Under the pieces are notes generated by a model that did no database searches, was not told where the DNA came from, and saw only the letters and a program-made list of their open reading frames with translations. DNA of 64,000 nt from Amphibalanus amphitrite. Its lineage: Eukaryota > Arthropoda > Thecostraca > Balanomorpha > Balanidae. The stretch covers positions 1 to 64,000 of the forward strand of contig NW_024882039.1 in assembly GCF_019059575.1 (NCBI RefSeq), written 5' to 3'. This document shows positions 32,791 to 43,414 of this stretch, one piece after another. The first letter of the stretch is position 1; the number at the start of each line of letters is the position of its first letter. The position numbers and the translations under genes were made by a program.

Positions 32791-33421
32791 TGGGACGCCA
32801 GTCCCGTGATCCTTTTTCTGCTTTTCCAAACCCTACTCACGATTTTCATAGGCCTTGATTTATTCCTTGCACAGAGGCGTTTGTAGTTATTTTATATACA
32901 AAAAATAATTTAGTGATATTTAAAATTAACAAACATATTTTACTCGCAATATCAAACAAAAATTGAATTTATTCGCGTTTCATTAATTTCATCAGCTGGC
33001 AGCCATTACCCATCGTCCTCGATGTAGTCGAACTTGGCGCACTCAGATGGTGTTCGAAATTTGTGACGCTTACTTGTTGCTATGGCGACCGAGCAGTACC
33101 TACGATTTTCATTTGTCAACAAGTGCTTGCGGAGATGACGCTCACACTTTTGAACACAGTCTTTATGCGTCAGTTTCTTTTACGCGTCATATCTGAAACA
33201 TGTTTCGTGAGGCTCCAAAACAATTCAATTCATCTCCTTCAAAAGAAGTGTTTTGTAGCATTTTCGCTATGTTTTTTGGGCTTAATTGCTAGCTCCATTC
33301 ATCCTTTCTTGCGTGAGGATAGTCATCACTCGGGGACCAGTCGTTGAAAGCAAGGAACAACGACGGGAAGGTCTTGTAAGAAGTCGCAGCGATTGCATTG
33401 AGCATTAAATGACGAAAATAT
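32791..33421. other. Non-coding stretch within the Penelope-like element
   Basis: An AT-rich stretch with no recognised gene or terminal motif. Because a GYP-type motif of the retroelement is found on both sides, this may be an insertion or the junction of two copies. Confidence 0.4.
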
Positions 33422-33940
33422 TTTTACCCCCCACCGCCTCAGGCGATCACGTGCTGTCACCCACCTGGGATACCCACATCGACTCATACAGAGAACCAGA
33501 CACAGAGTCATTACTGACACCAGCGGCCACAACACTAGGAAATCAGCTAGGAAAGCGAACAAAGACATAAAAAACAAGCATGACACGACATACGTATCAC
33601 TGCCCTACATTGATGACACTTTGGCCCGCTGAGTAGAGGGGGTGTTCAAGTCCTCAGGCTTACAGGCTCGCGTTGCTTGGGCCAGTGGAAAGACACTGAG
33701 TCAGTACTTGACCAAATGAGCTCTGCGGAGCCCTCCCTGCCCGGCTGGTCAAACGCGCTGTTCCACCTGCGAAGCGGGACTCGAGAGTCGTTGTCACACA
33801 AAGAACGCGGTATACAAAATTGAGTGTAACATGTGCACCGACAATCCAGCAGTTAACATAGGTGAGTGAGTCCAAACGACGTGTCCGGGATCGTTTTTAC
33901 GAGCACATCAGAAACGCCAAAAACAAAACTCGCAACACAC
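33422..33940 (+). pseudogene. Penelope-like element: linker and GIY-YIG nuclease part
   Basis: The reading resumes with HLGYPHRLIQ, then DTTYVSLPYI, and a Cys-rich CPAGQTRCSTC. The nuclease begins at KNAVYKIECNMC and NIGES, in place of the usual VYKIxCxxCxxxYIGET, and continues with DRFYEHIRNAKNKT. Frameshifts and stops separate these parts. GIY-YIG nucleases in this family nick target DNA. The copy is cut at 33940 by a hAT-like element. Confidence 0.75.
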
Positions 33941-34155
33941 TAGTGGTGTCAATCGGTTACCAAAATTTCGGTATACCAATACCGAACCGATACCGATTCG
34001 GTATTCGGTATTTTATACCAAAAGCATTTGGTATTTTGTCGGTATTATAAAAGTCAACTATACTGCATAAAAAAGTTAAAACATTTTTTATAAACCTCCT
34101 GAACTTCAATTTGATTTGCTAAATGACATTGGATGAAGAAAAAGGACAATCGTGA

Positions 34156-35130
34156 CACACTAGGTGTCCAGCATTACGCGCAGCGTATTGAATCAATTTT
34201 CATTAAAATCGGCCCAGTAGCCTCCGAGTTATTGCCAGAATAAATTTGGCGTCTCCTCCTGGCCGGCGGTGCTCTGTTCCGGTATTCATTGCCAAAGGTC
34301 AGTGACCTGCCGGCTACGATTTCACCCAAGAAACTGAGCCTAAGGCACGTGCTCACTGCTCGGCGCCGGCCGCGGCCCAAAATGCTGCAAAGATGCGCCC
34401 GCCACGTGCACACCGCTGCACGCACCCCTTTAAAATTTAATACAACAAACAGATGCACGCGTCCGACTTAAGTCCAAAATTTCACCCCCGTAGCCCGCAC
34501 CGTTCCACAGCAATAGCCCTTAAAGCGTGACTGACGCGTTACATACATACATACATGCGTACAGACGTTTTGATTTTTATATATGTAAACTAGGTGTCCA
34601 GCATTACGCGCAGCGTAATAAATCAATTTTCATTAAAATCGGCCAAGTAGCGGCCGAGTTATGGCCAGAATAAATTTGGCGTCTCCTCCTGGCCGGCGGT
34701 GCTCTGTTCCGGTATTCACTGCCAAAGGTCAGTGACCTGCCGGCTCTGATTTCGCTCATTTTCGCAGCGAACAATCTGAGCCTACGGCACGTGCCGTCTG
34801 CTCGGCGCCGGCCGCGGCCAAAATTCCGCAAAGATGCGCCCGCCACGTGCACACCGCTGCACGCACCCCCTCCAAAATTTAATACAACAAACAGATGCAC
34901 GCGTCCGACTTACGTTCAAAATTTCACCCCCGTAGCCCGCACCGTTCCGGAGCAATAGCCCGCCAAGCGTGACTGACGCGTTACATACATACATACATAC
35001 GTACAGACGTTTTAATTTTTATATATTTCACCCCCGTAGCCCGCACCGTTCCGGAGCAATAGCCCGCCAAGCGTGACTGACGCGTTACATACATACATAC
35101 ATACGTACAGACGTTTTAATTTTTATATAT
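34156..35130 (+). repeat. Tandem repeat of about 430 bp, 2.2 copies
   Basis: Two long copies (about 34156-34587 and 34588-35020) share GTGTCCAGCATTACGCGCAG, CTCCTCCTGGCCGGCGG and GGTCAGTGACCTGCCGG, then end in a CATA microsatellite and CAGACGTTTT. A third, 5'-truncated copy follows to about 35130. Unit ends with a simple-sequence tail suggest a retroposon-like unit duplicated in tandem. No coding function is recognised. Confidence 0.8.
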
Positions 35131-36442
35131 GTGAATTTCTCCCAAATGCATGATGTCATAACAAATGGGCAAAGACGTTAACTGCAACATCAAACACATC
35201 AGTCTACCAATGTTACATGGCAACTTATCAGTGCCAGCAAATTCCAATACCATCAGGATAATTATCTTACAAAAAAGATAATGTGCAAGACATGTACATT
35301 AAATATTACATACATTACATTAAACATGTATCAATGTTTAATTCACTGTTTACTGGAAAACATACTCTACCTTACTCAAAATTTCCAAAGCATTCATTGG
35401 TAACAAATTTGACTTTGTTTTGAGAAGTCCGTGATTGATCTTGACCTTGTCTTGCTCTCCATTTCACTGCAATGCGGTTACATTATCCAAAAGTCAAAAC
35501 CCTGTTTTTTATAGCACTAGCTTCACCAATATCATCTTATATTGAAGGCAGCATTTATCACTTCATCATCACCCCACAAATTCTCAACTTCGTTCAACTT
35601 CAAAAATATCCTGTGGATAATTATTCTCTTTACTTAGTGTTCTCTTTCCTGCTCTCCTCAACAGATAGAAATCGCTAGCAATGTAATCAAAAGCATTCCT
35701 AAAATATGATTGGGTCTTGGCTTGATTCGCAAATAGCAGTTTAAAACTGAACACATCTAAGAACTTTTAAATGTCGCAGCTGCGCCAAAACCCGATGTAG
35801 CTCAAAATTTAAAATAATTGAGCAACATTGTTTTTCTGGTTCTTCATTTTTTTAGCGATAGCGGCGTACAATCTTTCTTGAATTAATTTAAGATACCAAA
35901 ATATGAACATCATATTTTTTTAATTAAGTGTACTTAAGCAAAAAAGAGAAAAAATATTTTATGCAGTTCCGTGCGTTTCGTGCCTAAATGCAAATGGCCG
36001 CCGCCTGCAAGGCTGCCATTGTGGAAGTGATGCCACGTGACACGTGTCAATGATTCCGTAAAATTATGGACATTTTACTTAGCTTTCATCGCGATATCAT
36101 TACAGTGGTGTCTGCTATCTATCAGTGTGACTCGTAAGTAATTATTTATTAAGATTTGTTGTGTTTAACATTTATTTATGATGAAAAATTGGCTGCGTCA
36201 CTATCGTCACCATCGCTTCTTGAGTTGAACTCTAGGTATCATGGATTTTGTTTACATTAATGTTAATGGTATAGCCCAGCCCATTATTGTCATTTGGTTA
36301 CCATTTTTGGATCATGATATTATACGTAACCCTGTCTTGACTGGACTCGAATTGAATTGACTTGGGTTCAGGCATGGATGAGATTCAGGGTTCAAGTTCT
36401 TGTCCTATCACCTCATCCAGATGACTTGAATCCACATCCCAG
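35131..36442. other. AT-rich stretch, no gene seen
   Basis: I find no protein-like frame, RNA gene or terminal repeat. It lies within the 3.7-kb hAT-like element. Confidence 0.5.
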
Positions 36443-37356
36443 TTAACCCTCGCCCGCACATGCCATTTTCCCATCCTAGAACGCACATGGGGGGGGGGGG
36501 TGGTTGCCACCCCCCCGCGCCATTTCGTTCCTGTTGGAGATAGAGCTTAGCGGTAAAGACCAAAAAGATTCTTTGGGAAGAGACGAATCCAATGATACCC
36601 AGTTTTACCTTCTCAGGTCAGTCATTGACCTTCCAGGTCAGGTCAAACTAAAAAATGTTGCTATTTTGGGTCAACGTTGGATATCAAGTGCGCTGCTTAC
36701 CATATACCGATGACGATGCTGTTTTCTGGTGCCAAGCCAGCTAGAACCTCTTTGTCACACTACCCGACCAGATTTTTGCTGCTGAGGTCATGTCAGGTCA
36801 AGTTAGGTCAAGGTCACTAATATGTGTTTGTATGTCTGTGTGTGTCTGTGTGTATACTTATGTGTGCACCGACTGTTTTTGTGTCCATATTACATGAAAT
36901 CATGATCTGAGAAGCTTTTACCAAAAATGTAGTCAAAAAACTTGACAAAAAGTAGTTTCCGCTTACCTAAAACGCAATTATCTTAGATGACCTAAGTTGA
37001 CCTTGACCTTGACCTTGACATCTGTACATCGTCGAACAACATGTTCCATGATAGTTGGGAGGTAAGACTGGCAAAAAAGGCCGAAATCAAGGTGTCAAAA
37101 GCTCACAAGGCCCATAGCCAGCGCAAGATGTTGAGAATTGGCCATTTGGGTCATGACATGACCTGAAAAACAAGGTCATATCTCCGAAACCAAAAATCAC
37201 AGAAACTTGAAATTTTCAGTGGACATCAAGAAAGGATAGAGGAGCAGCTATACGAAAAATCAGCCTTCTAGCTCCAAAAATGTTGAGTGCAGAGCAGAAA
37301 GACTACCTGGGGGGGGGGGGTGGCAACCACCCCCCCCATGTGCGGGCGAGGGTTAA
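36443..37356. mobile_element. TTAA-flanked foldback element, complete copy
   Basis: TTAACCCTCGCCCGCACATG at the left and CATGTGCGGGCGAGGGTTAA at the right are perfectly complementary. Both are followed by the G-run, TGGTTGCCACC, C-run hairpin. TTAA lies at 36443-36446 and 37353-37356. Internal TGACCTTGACCTTGAC (near 37000) is rich in nuclear-receptor-like half-sites. The left end contains a partial duplication of its own terminus. No protein. Confidence 0.85.
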
Positions 37357-37654
37357 GTAACTGACCTGAATATTTGTTAATAGTTACACAATACAGTTAT
37401 ATGTTTTTGCAGTGCAAATAATTTAGAGATTTCCTGACTTGTTTTTGTTGCCTTATTTTAAAGTATTACCTTTTAATGCTTATCATTTGTTTTGAGAAAG
37501 TTTGAAGCATTTGTTTGATGATTCCCTGAATTCGGTACATAGTCGGTATTTCACCCTATTTCTGAAAATCGGTTCGGTTTTGGTATACTCTCAGTGGTTT
37601 TGGTCGGTATCGGTTTGGTATTGGTTTCCAAAATTTCTGAAATTGACATCACTA

Positions 37655-37765
37655 CAACACACCTCTCGGCGACCACGTGGCACAGCAGCACCCACCCAGC
37701 AACAACTGCACAGTGCACGGTCATTCAAAATTTCCATTGAGCGTCTCAGGTATAGATGCGCGTAT
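37655..37765 (+). pseudogene. Penelope-like element: C-terminal tail
   Basis: Just after the hAT-like insertion the sequence gives TPLGDH in one frame, then LHSARSFKISIERLR in another, matching the TPLGxHF...F.ISIIER ending of Penelope-like proteins. It then runs into a minisatellite. Confidence 0.65.
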
Positions 37766-37784
37766 AGTTGCATCATATTCACAT

Positions 37785-38160
37785 TTAGATTCGTTCCGAA
37801 TATCGATCATTTTCATCGATATTCAGATTCGTCCCGAATATCGATCATTTTAATCGATATTCGCGGCGCGCATGCGCACTGCGAATATCGATGACCTTTA
37901 ATGCACATTCACATTCGTTCCGAATATCGATCAGTTTCATCGACATTCACATTCGCGGCGCGCATGCGCACTGCGAATATCGATGACCTTGAATGCACAT
38001 TCACATTCGCGTTCCGAATATCGATCAGTTACATCGACATTCAGGTTGGCGGCGCGCATGCGCGCTGCGAATATCGATGACCTTGAATGCACATTCACAT
38101 TCGCTGCGCGCATGCGCACTGCGAATATCGATGACCTTGAGTGCACATTCAGATTCAGGG
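37785..38160 (+). repeat. Minisatellite with GCGCATGCGC and ATCGAT cores
   Basis: About four to five degenerate units combine GAATATCGATGACC(T)TGAATG, CACATTCACATTCG and, in several, CGGCGCGCATGCGCACTGCG. The palindrome GCGCATGCGC matches the NRF-1-type consensus and TATCGAT resembles a DREF-type site; these matches are to known motifs and no function is shown here. The following GGGGAGGGGGCGGGG stretch is unique. Confidence 0.8.
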
Positions 38161-39186
38161 GAGGGGGCGGGGGGTATCAATTCCCGCGGAATAGGTGGCG
38201 GAACGGGGAGGGCAGCGGGAGTTTCTTACATGCGCAGAGGCGTTTCCAGAGCCTAGTTCTTGGAGGCACTTTTCGCCAGACTTCGACTTTTCCGACATTT
38301 ACCGGTAGAGAACGTGTTTTAGCCGCGCGTTAGCAATGGTATTTTACGGCACAATTCTCTTACCAAGTTGAAATCCTTTGTATGTCTTCTCAACTACAAA
38401 TGCATTCAAGCGATGACGTTTGATTTTGTTTGTTAATTTTTGTCGTAGGTAAATCAGGAGCTGCGTGCGGCCGCGAAACAGCTCGTTTTGTGTGCCTCTA
38501 GCACCTCGGTACATCTGGCTTCAATCAAAAGAAAGGAACTGTAACATAGTTTTATTAGTTACATATATTGTATTTCTCATAGCACCGGACACAGCCGGCC
38601 AACAGGCGCGAGCAGCACACGCTCCCTAGCAACTTAATACTGGGTCAGCGGCGACAGAGCCGGCCGTGAGATCACGCAGCGTCGCCAGCCGCGCCAGGAA
38701 CTCAACAGAACAGGGTACGGGGCCAGCAGCAGCCGCCCCGCCCCGCCCCGCCCCGCGGGTCGCAACTGTCCCACCCCGTGAGCACGTGAGGCCTCCTCTG
38801 ACGCCGCAGGGAACACACGATCCCTCCAAGACACAGGTGCAGACAGGCACTGAGGTATCCGCACGCTGTCCATGTGGACTCGAACGGGCATCCAAACTGG
38901 AGGTCCAGGCCGACCGACTCCAATCGCCCTGGCGACTACACGTGACATTGGATCCTGCCCGCCGCGCCGGTAGATGTTAGCAGCGGGCAGACTACACCGC
39001 GCCACCCACTCTGTAGCCCAGGGGGCCCGGGGTGCGTATTCACCAATAGTATTACACGAATCGGCCCGACCAATAGCGTGCCTCTTGAGTGACGTCAGCG
39101 TGGCGTCATACGTTCGGTCCTCGCCCTTGGTGGAGTCTATTGAAGCTAAGTTTTAACTTAAGGACATTTAAACTCCGTTGTACGCG

Positions 39187-39333
39187 TTGCCGCCGTGGCG
39201 CAGTGGTTAGAGTATCGGAATGGTGATATGGAGGTAGGTGGTTCGAATCCACTCGGTTACAATTTTCGTGTTATCTGTCATTGTGCGTTTTTTTTGGATA
39301 CATTTGCAACGGCGTGCACCTAAGAAATCAGAG
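39187..39333 (+). repeat. tRNA-derived SINE head
   Basis: It starts GCCGCCGTGGCGCAGTGG and includes TGGCGCAGTGGTTAGAGT, a polymerase III A box, and GGTTCGAATCC, a perfect B box. The T-arm pairs (GTGG/CCAC), but the acceptor ends do not, so it is not a functional tRNA gene. A T-run and unrelated body sequence follow. Inverted copies lie at 45628-45826. Confidence 0.75.
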
Positions 39334-40154
39334 GTAAGCATTAGGGTGTGTCGACAGAGGGGTTTTTCTCACAGATTCGCGTTAGACAAAGATATAAATT
39401 GGCGGGAGCATGCCAAAACACTAGCCCTGCAGTTGGTTTTGCGTAAAAATGCGATTTGACGAGGCTCGGGCAGGTCAAAGTTACAGCGAAAAAGTCGCAG
39501 TCGACGGTGCTGCCACCTACATTGCCAATAACGGGCACTATCATATCGTTATAATTGGGGTAGTTTCAAATGAGAAATGACTTCTATTTTTGTTCAAACT
39601 GCTTAAGAAGAAATAAAACAATTCGGAAACATACATTTTTCCCAAATATCGCGTTCCATTTTTTCCTGTTGAGTTGTTAGGAAAGTGGTAAATTTCAAGG
39701 TTGACGGCTAAAAAACGAAACAGGAGGAACAGAGCAGGAATCACCAAGACGTGCGCCGCGCCGATGCTGTAGCCTGTAGATAAGGGGTGAGCAACAGAAC
39801 CAGCATACCTAACGATTTTGATTAGTGATAGATATTTTTCTCTAAATGAAAGACTATTAGTAACTCATGCAAGCCTTCTAATATAGGTATCGACAGGGTT
39901 GCGGTAAAAGGTACAATCGATGGCACATTACAATTATTCTGAGTTGGGAAACAACACTCTTCAGATACCTACCATCAACAACCTCACTATCTCCTATATG
40001 GGAGCTATTTCATCTGATTCCAGCGCCCTGAAAACAAACAGGTTATCATCAAAAATCTCTGTATTAGCGCCTACCGACATATGCTGACTGACGCTATCAA
40101 TACCCAACATTTGTAAAAGGTGATTCGCCACACAGCCCGCCGGCGTCGGAGGGG

Positions 40155-40205
40155 TTGAATCAGTGAGCCAGATTGCCAGCGACTCACCGCTGAACTACCG
40201 GGCGT
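40155..40205 (-). repeat. tRNA-like segment (inverted pair with 42051-42105)
   Basis: Read on the minus strand this gives CCCGGTAGTTCAGCGGTGAG, which contains a box-A-like tRNA D-arm. The second copy at 42051-42105 is in the other arm of the foldback. No proper B box or acceptor stem is seen, so it is at most a SINE relic. Confidence 0.45.
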
Positions 40206-40610
40206 AACAAAACGGACGATGCGACATGGCTCAGAGATCATCACAGACGCGACGGTAAGCCGCCAACAGCTCCTCTGATGTACCTATGCTTTAAAAATGT
40301 TGGCCAAAATTTAAGATCTATGTTATCTAGTGCTAATATTTGGGTTTTCGGTTTTTCTAATCCCCTCTATTTCACGGATTGCTTGAAAAAAGCTAGAGGG
40401 TTTCTTTTTACCGATGTCAAGTGGTTTTAGTTCAAAAGATTGGTGGTACTGCTACTGGCAACAGTATTGGCGCAATATAACCGTTCTTTAGTCACCATGT
40501 CAATAATATTGACACAATCAATGACCACCGACTCTCACTGAATGTGTCTTCCTGTGTTCCGCAGGAAGCTGAGCTGTGACTGACTGGCCATTGCGTGTCA
40601 TCAGTTCGGC

Positions 40611-40757
40611 CAGTAGCGGCGGAATACCTTCAATTAAGGGGGGCACTGCCGACTTTTGGTCCCATTCATTCCATGCAACGCCCATAGGGCTAATGTTAAA
40701 ATGCCAAAATCAAAGGGGGCACGGTGCCGCGGTGCCCTCCCCGTTCCGCCGCCTATG
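40611..40757. mobile_element. Small hAT MITE with CAGTAGCGGCGGAA ends
   Basis: A 147-bp element with ends CAGTAGCGGCGGAA and TTCCGCCGCCTATG and identical flanks AGTTCGGC (40603-40610, 40758-40765). Its ends are close to those of the 6.5-kb hAT element at 2090-8577, so it may be a deletion derivative of that family. It sits in the loop of the foldback, just upstream of the LINE fragment. Confidence 0.85.
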
Positions 40758-40845
40758 AGTTCGGCTTGACAAGGGAACCGCGAGGTGGCAGATAGCGATA
40801 TTACGTATCTGAACGAGGGTTCCGCACGAGCTCAGATGGGGCGGG

Positions 40846-41930
40846 GTGGGGCACGACACCTGGCGGGCTGCTGGGATCGTGCTCACGATCGAGCCCCTGC
40901 TGCCCGCCCGCGCGCCGCCGTGGGAGGTGGCCGCCTGCCCACACGTCACATTCTCCCTGGACATCGGAGCGTTGCGGCGGGACGCCCCACCTGACGAACT
41001 GCACCAGGCGGCGCAGGGACACCTAGCGTCCCTCCCCCAGCAAGCCATCTGGGTTTGGACGGATGGGTCGGCGGATGCGGGAGTCCGCAGCGGAGGAGCA
41101 GGAGCCTTTGTGGAGTGGCCGGACGGTGCAACCGAAGAGCTACGCGTCCCTGCCGGTCAACTCTGCTCGAGCTTCAGGGCGGAGATGGTCACACTCCGCG
41201 CGGCCCTGAACCACCTGCGCGACCACCCGCACCAGCCGAGCGCGCCGATCACCATCTGCTCGGATTCGCAGTCGGCCCTCGCGACGCTGAGAGAGGGCCC
41301 GGCGTCCCAGAAGACCCTGCTAGGAGCCGCCATCTGGACCGAACTAGCGGCCCTGGCCGGTCCGTCCCGCCGGATCCACCTACAGTGGGTGCCGTCCCAT
41401 TGCGGCGTCGACGAAAACGAGCGCGCCGACCAGATCGCCAAGGAGGCGACCGCGCTCCCCCAGGCGGCGGTCCCGGTGGACGTCGCTACCGCCCACCGCG
41501 CGGCCGCCAGACTGGCCCGCGACCGCACCATCGCCGCCTGGCCGGAGGGCTGGTACCGGACCCTGATGGAGAACCGGCTGCCGCCGCCGGCCGCGACGGG
41601 GGACAGATCGTCGGCCGTCGACGTCCACCAGCTCCGCGCGGGCCACTGGTCAGGATCCCGCCAATACCTTCACCGGATTGGACGGAACCCTTCCGATGAT
41701 TGCCGCCAGTGCCCTGACACCGACTGTGCGGCGGGCCGGTGCACCGTGTGCCGGGAGGAGGCCACACGCCCCGGCACTTCTTCTTCTGGTGCCCGGCCCT
41801 CATGGGCTGGCGTCTCCGGATGTACGGAACGATTTTCCTGAACCCGGAAGACGTCCGCGACGACGGAGAGGTGGCGGCCCTGGCGGCCGCCGTGAGGGAC
41901 CTCCAGAGCCGCACGGCTACACCGCGGTGA
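40846..41930 (+). pseudogene. LINE C-terminal fragment with RNase H domain
   Basis: The frame at 40846-41841 holds a type 1 RNase H: WTDGSADAG (Asp73), CSSFRAEM (Glu113), ICSDSQSAL (Asp140), WVPSHCGVDENERADQIA (His185, Asp195). A Cys cluster follows (CRQCPDTDC, CTVC). Near 41760 a frameshift moves the true C-terminus (TPRHFFFWCPALMGWRLRMY) to another frame ending at 41930. This arrangement fits RNase H-containing LINEs (I, Loa, R1-related types), where the domain removes RNA from the hybrid. The reverse transcriptase is missing through 5' truncation. A run of CAA triplets at about 41949-41970 marks the 3' end. Confidence 0.8.
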
Positions 41931-42906
41931 CGCGGCTGGAGGGAACACACAACAACAACAACAACAACAGCTCAGATGGCCTTCGGTTACATTTTTCGTT
42001 GCGTCTGTGATGATCTCTGAGTCATGTCGCATCGTCCGTTTTGTTATGCCCGGTAGTTCAGCGGTGAGTCGCTGGCAATCTGGCTCACTTATTCAACCCC
42101 TCAGACGCCGGCGGGCTGTGTGGCGAATCACCTTTTACAAATGTCGGGTATTGATAGCGTCATTCAGCGTATGTCGGTAGGCGCTAATATAGAGATTTTT
42201 GGTAATAACCTGTTTGTTTTCAGGGCGCTGGAATCAGATGATATAGCTCCCATATAGGAGATAGTGAGGTTGTTGATGGTAGGTATCTGAAGAGTGTTGT
42301 TACCCAACTCAGAATAATTGTAATGTGCCATCGATTGTACCTTTTACCGCAACCCTGTCGATACCTATATTAGAAGGCTTGCCTGAGTTACTAATAGTCT
42401 TCCATTTAGAGAAAAATATCTATCAGTAATCAAAATCGTTAGGTATGCTGGTTCTGTTGCTCACCCCTTATCTACAGGCTACAGCATCGGCGCGGCACAC
42501 GTCTTGGTGATTCCTGCTCTGTTCCTCCTGTTTCGTTTTTTAGCCGTCAACCTTGAAATTTACCACTTTCCTAACAACTCAACAGGAAAAAATAGAACGC
42601 GATATTTGGGAAAAATGTGTGTTTCCGAAAAGTTTTATTTCTTCTTAAGCAGTTTGAACAAAAATAGAAGTCATTTCTCATTTGAAACTACCCCAATTAT
42701 CACGATATGATAGTGCCCGTTATTGGCAATGTAGGTGGCAGCACCGTCGACTGCGACTTTTTCGCTGTAACTTCGACCTGCCCGAGCCTCGTCAAATCGC
42801 ATTTTTACGCAAAACCAACTGCAGGGCTAGTGTTTTGGCATGCTCGCGCCAATTTATATCTTTGTCTAACGCGAATCTGCGACTATCGACACACCCTAGT
42901 AAGCAT

Positions 42907-43051
42907 TCTTCAAATGAATATGTTGCATACCTAAGAGAAATATTTGCAGTCCAACCGATTGGTTCGGTTTCGGTATTTTCCAATGGTTTTTGTTTGAATT
43001 TGGTTTGGTATCGGTGTTCTGATTTTCTGTGATTGACAATTGACATCACTA
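42907..43051. mobile_element. Right end of a TAGTGATGTCAA-family element (inverted copy at 45.4 kb)
   Basis: It ends GACAATTGACATCACTA at 43051 after GGTTTGGTATCGGTG subterminal motifs. The reverse complement begins at 45438. I see no left end, so the element is partial or was duplicated as part of the large inverted arm. Confidence 0.55.
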
Positions 43052-43414
43052 ATGCATAGTGCATACTATGCGAACGTAGCCAATGGAAAGACAAATGGTG
43101 CTGGGCGATGACCATTGATCAATATTTCTCACTGCCAATGGGTGACAGCACCGAGCACGCAGCTCCTGCTGGATATGACAGGGGTGGCGCTGACCTTTTG
43201 AAAGTAGGTGGCACTTGGCAAGGTAAAGTACCTAAAAGTAGCGAAAACTAAGCTAAAAATCGCACGCTGGTTAGCATGCAATTAGATAGTTTTCATGTAA
43301 GAATCACCATGCACAAAAAAGTTGGGCATAGCTGTTAGCGTAATCAGGGGACGAGATTATCAGTTTCCAGCCGTCAAAGGCGTCATCTATAGGAGCTATG
43401 CCTTAACTATAACT

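Larger units (their letters stand above)
33941..37654. mobile_element. hAT-like element of the TAGTGATGTCAA family (3.7 kb)
   Basis: The ends are TAGTGGTGTCAATCGG and AAATTGACATCACTA. The flanks are identical 8-mers CAACACAC (33933-33940, 37655-37662). It carries the TTTGGTAT subterminal motifs of the family. Inside are a tandem repeat (34156-35130), about 1.3 kb of AT-rich sequence (35131-36442) with no recognised gene, and a complete TTAA foldback element (36443-37356). Confidence 0.9.
30700..37765 (+). mobile_element. Penelope-like retroelement, broken by insertions
   Basis: Coding remains appear in the Penelope-like order: an N-terminal region, a reverse transcriptase and a C-terminal GIY-YIG nuclease. 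They are interrupted by a TA-flanked MITE (32256-32522), unexplained sequence (about 32790-33420) and a hAT-like element (33941-37654). Stops and frameshifts occur in every part, so the copy is inactive. Confidence 0.85.
39342..42898. mobile_element. Foldback element with TAGGGTGTGTCGA ends, perfect 8-bp duplication
   Basis: Ends TAGGGTGTGTCGA and TCGACACACCCTA, identical flanks GTAAGCAT (39334-39341, 42899-42906). The inverted copy of the surrounding sequence at 45.6 kb lacks the element and has one GTAAGCAT, an empty site. Each arm is a long inverted repeat of about 900 bp (39342-40270 with 41985-42898) around a loop holding a small hAT MITE and a LINE fragment. It shares ends with the gene-carrying element at 3035-7378 but not its gene. 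Short open frames in the arms (for example 39541-39747) are mirrored and look non-functional. Confidence 0.9.

Noticed and set aside
39187-39262. A functional tRNA gene
   Set aside because: A and B boxes are good, but the acceptor arms do not pair and copies recur with a common non-tRNA body, so it is a SINE head.
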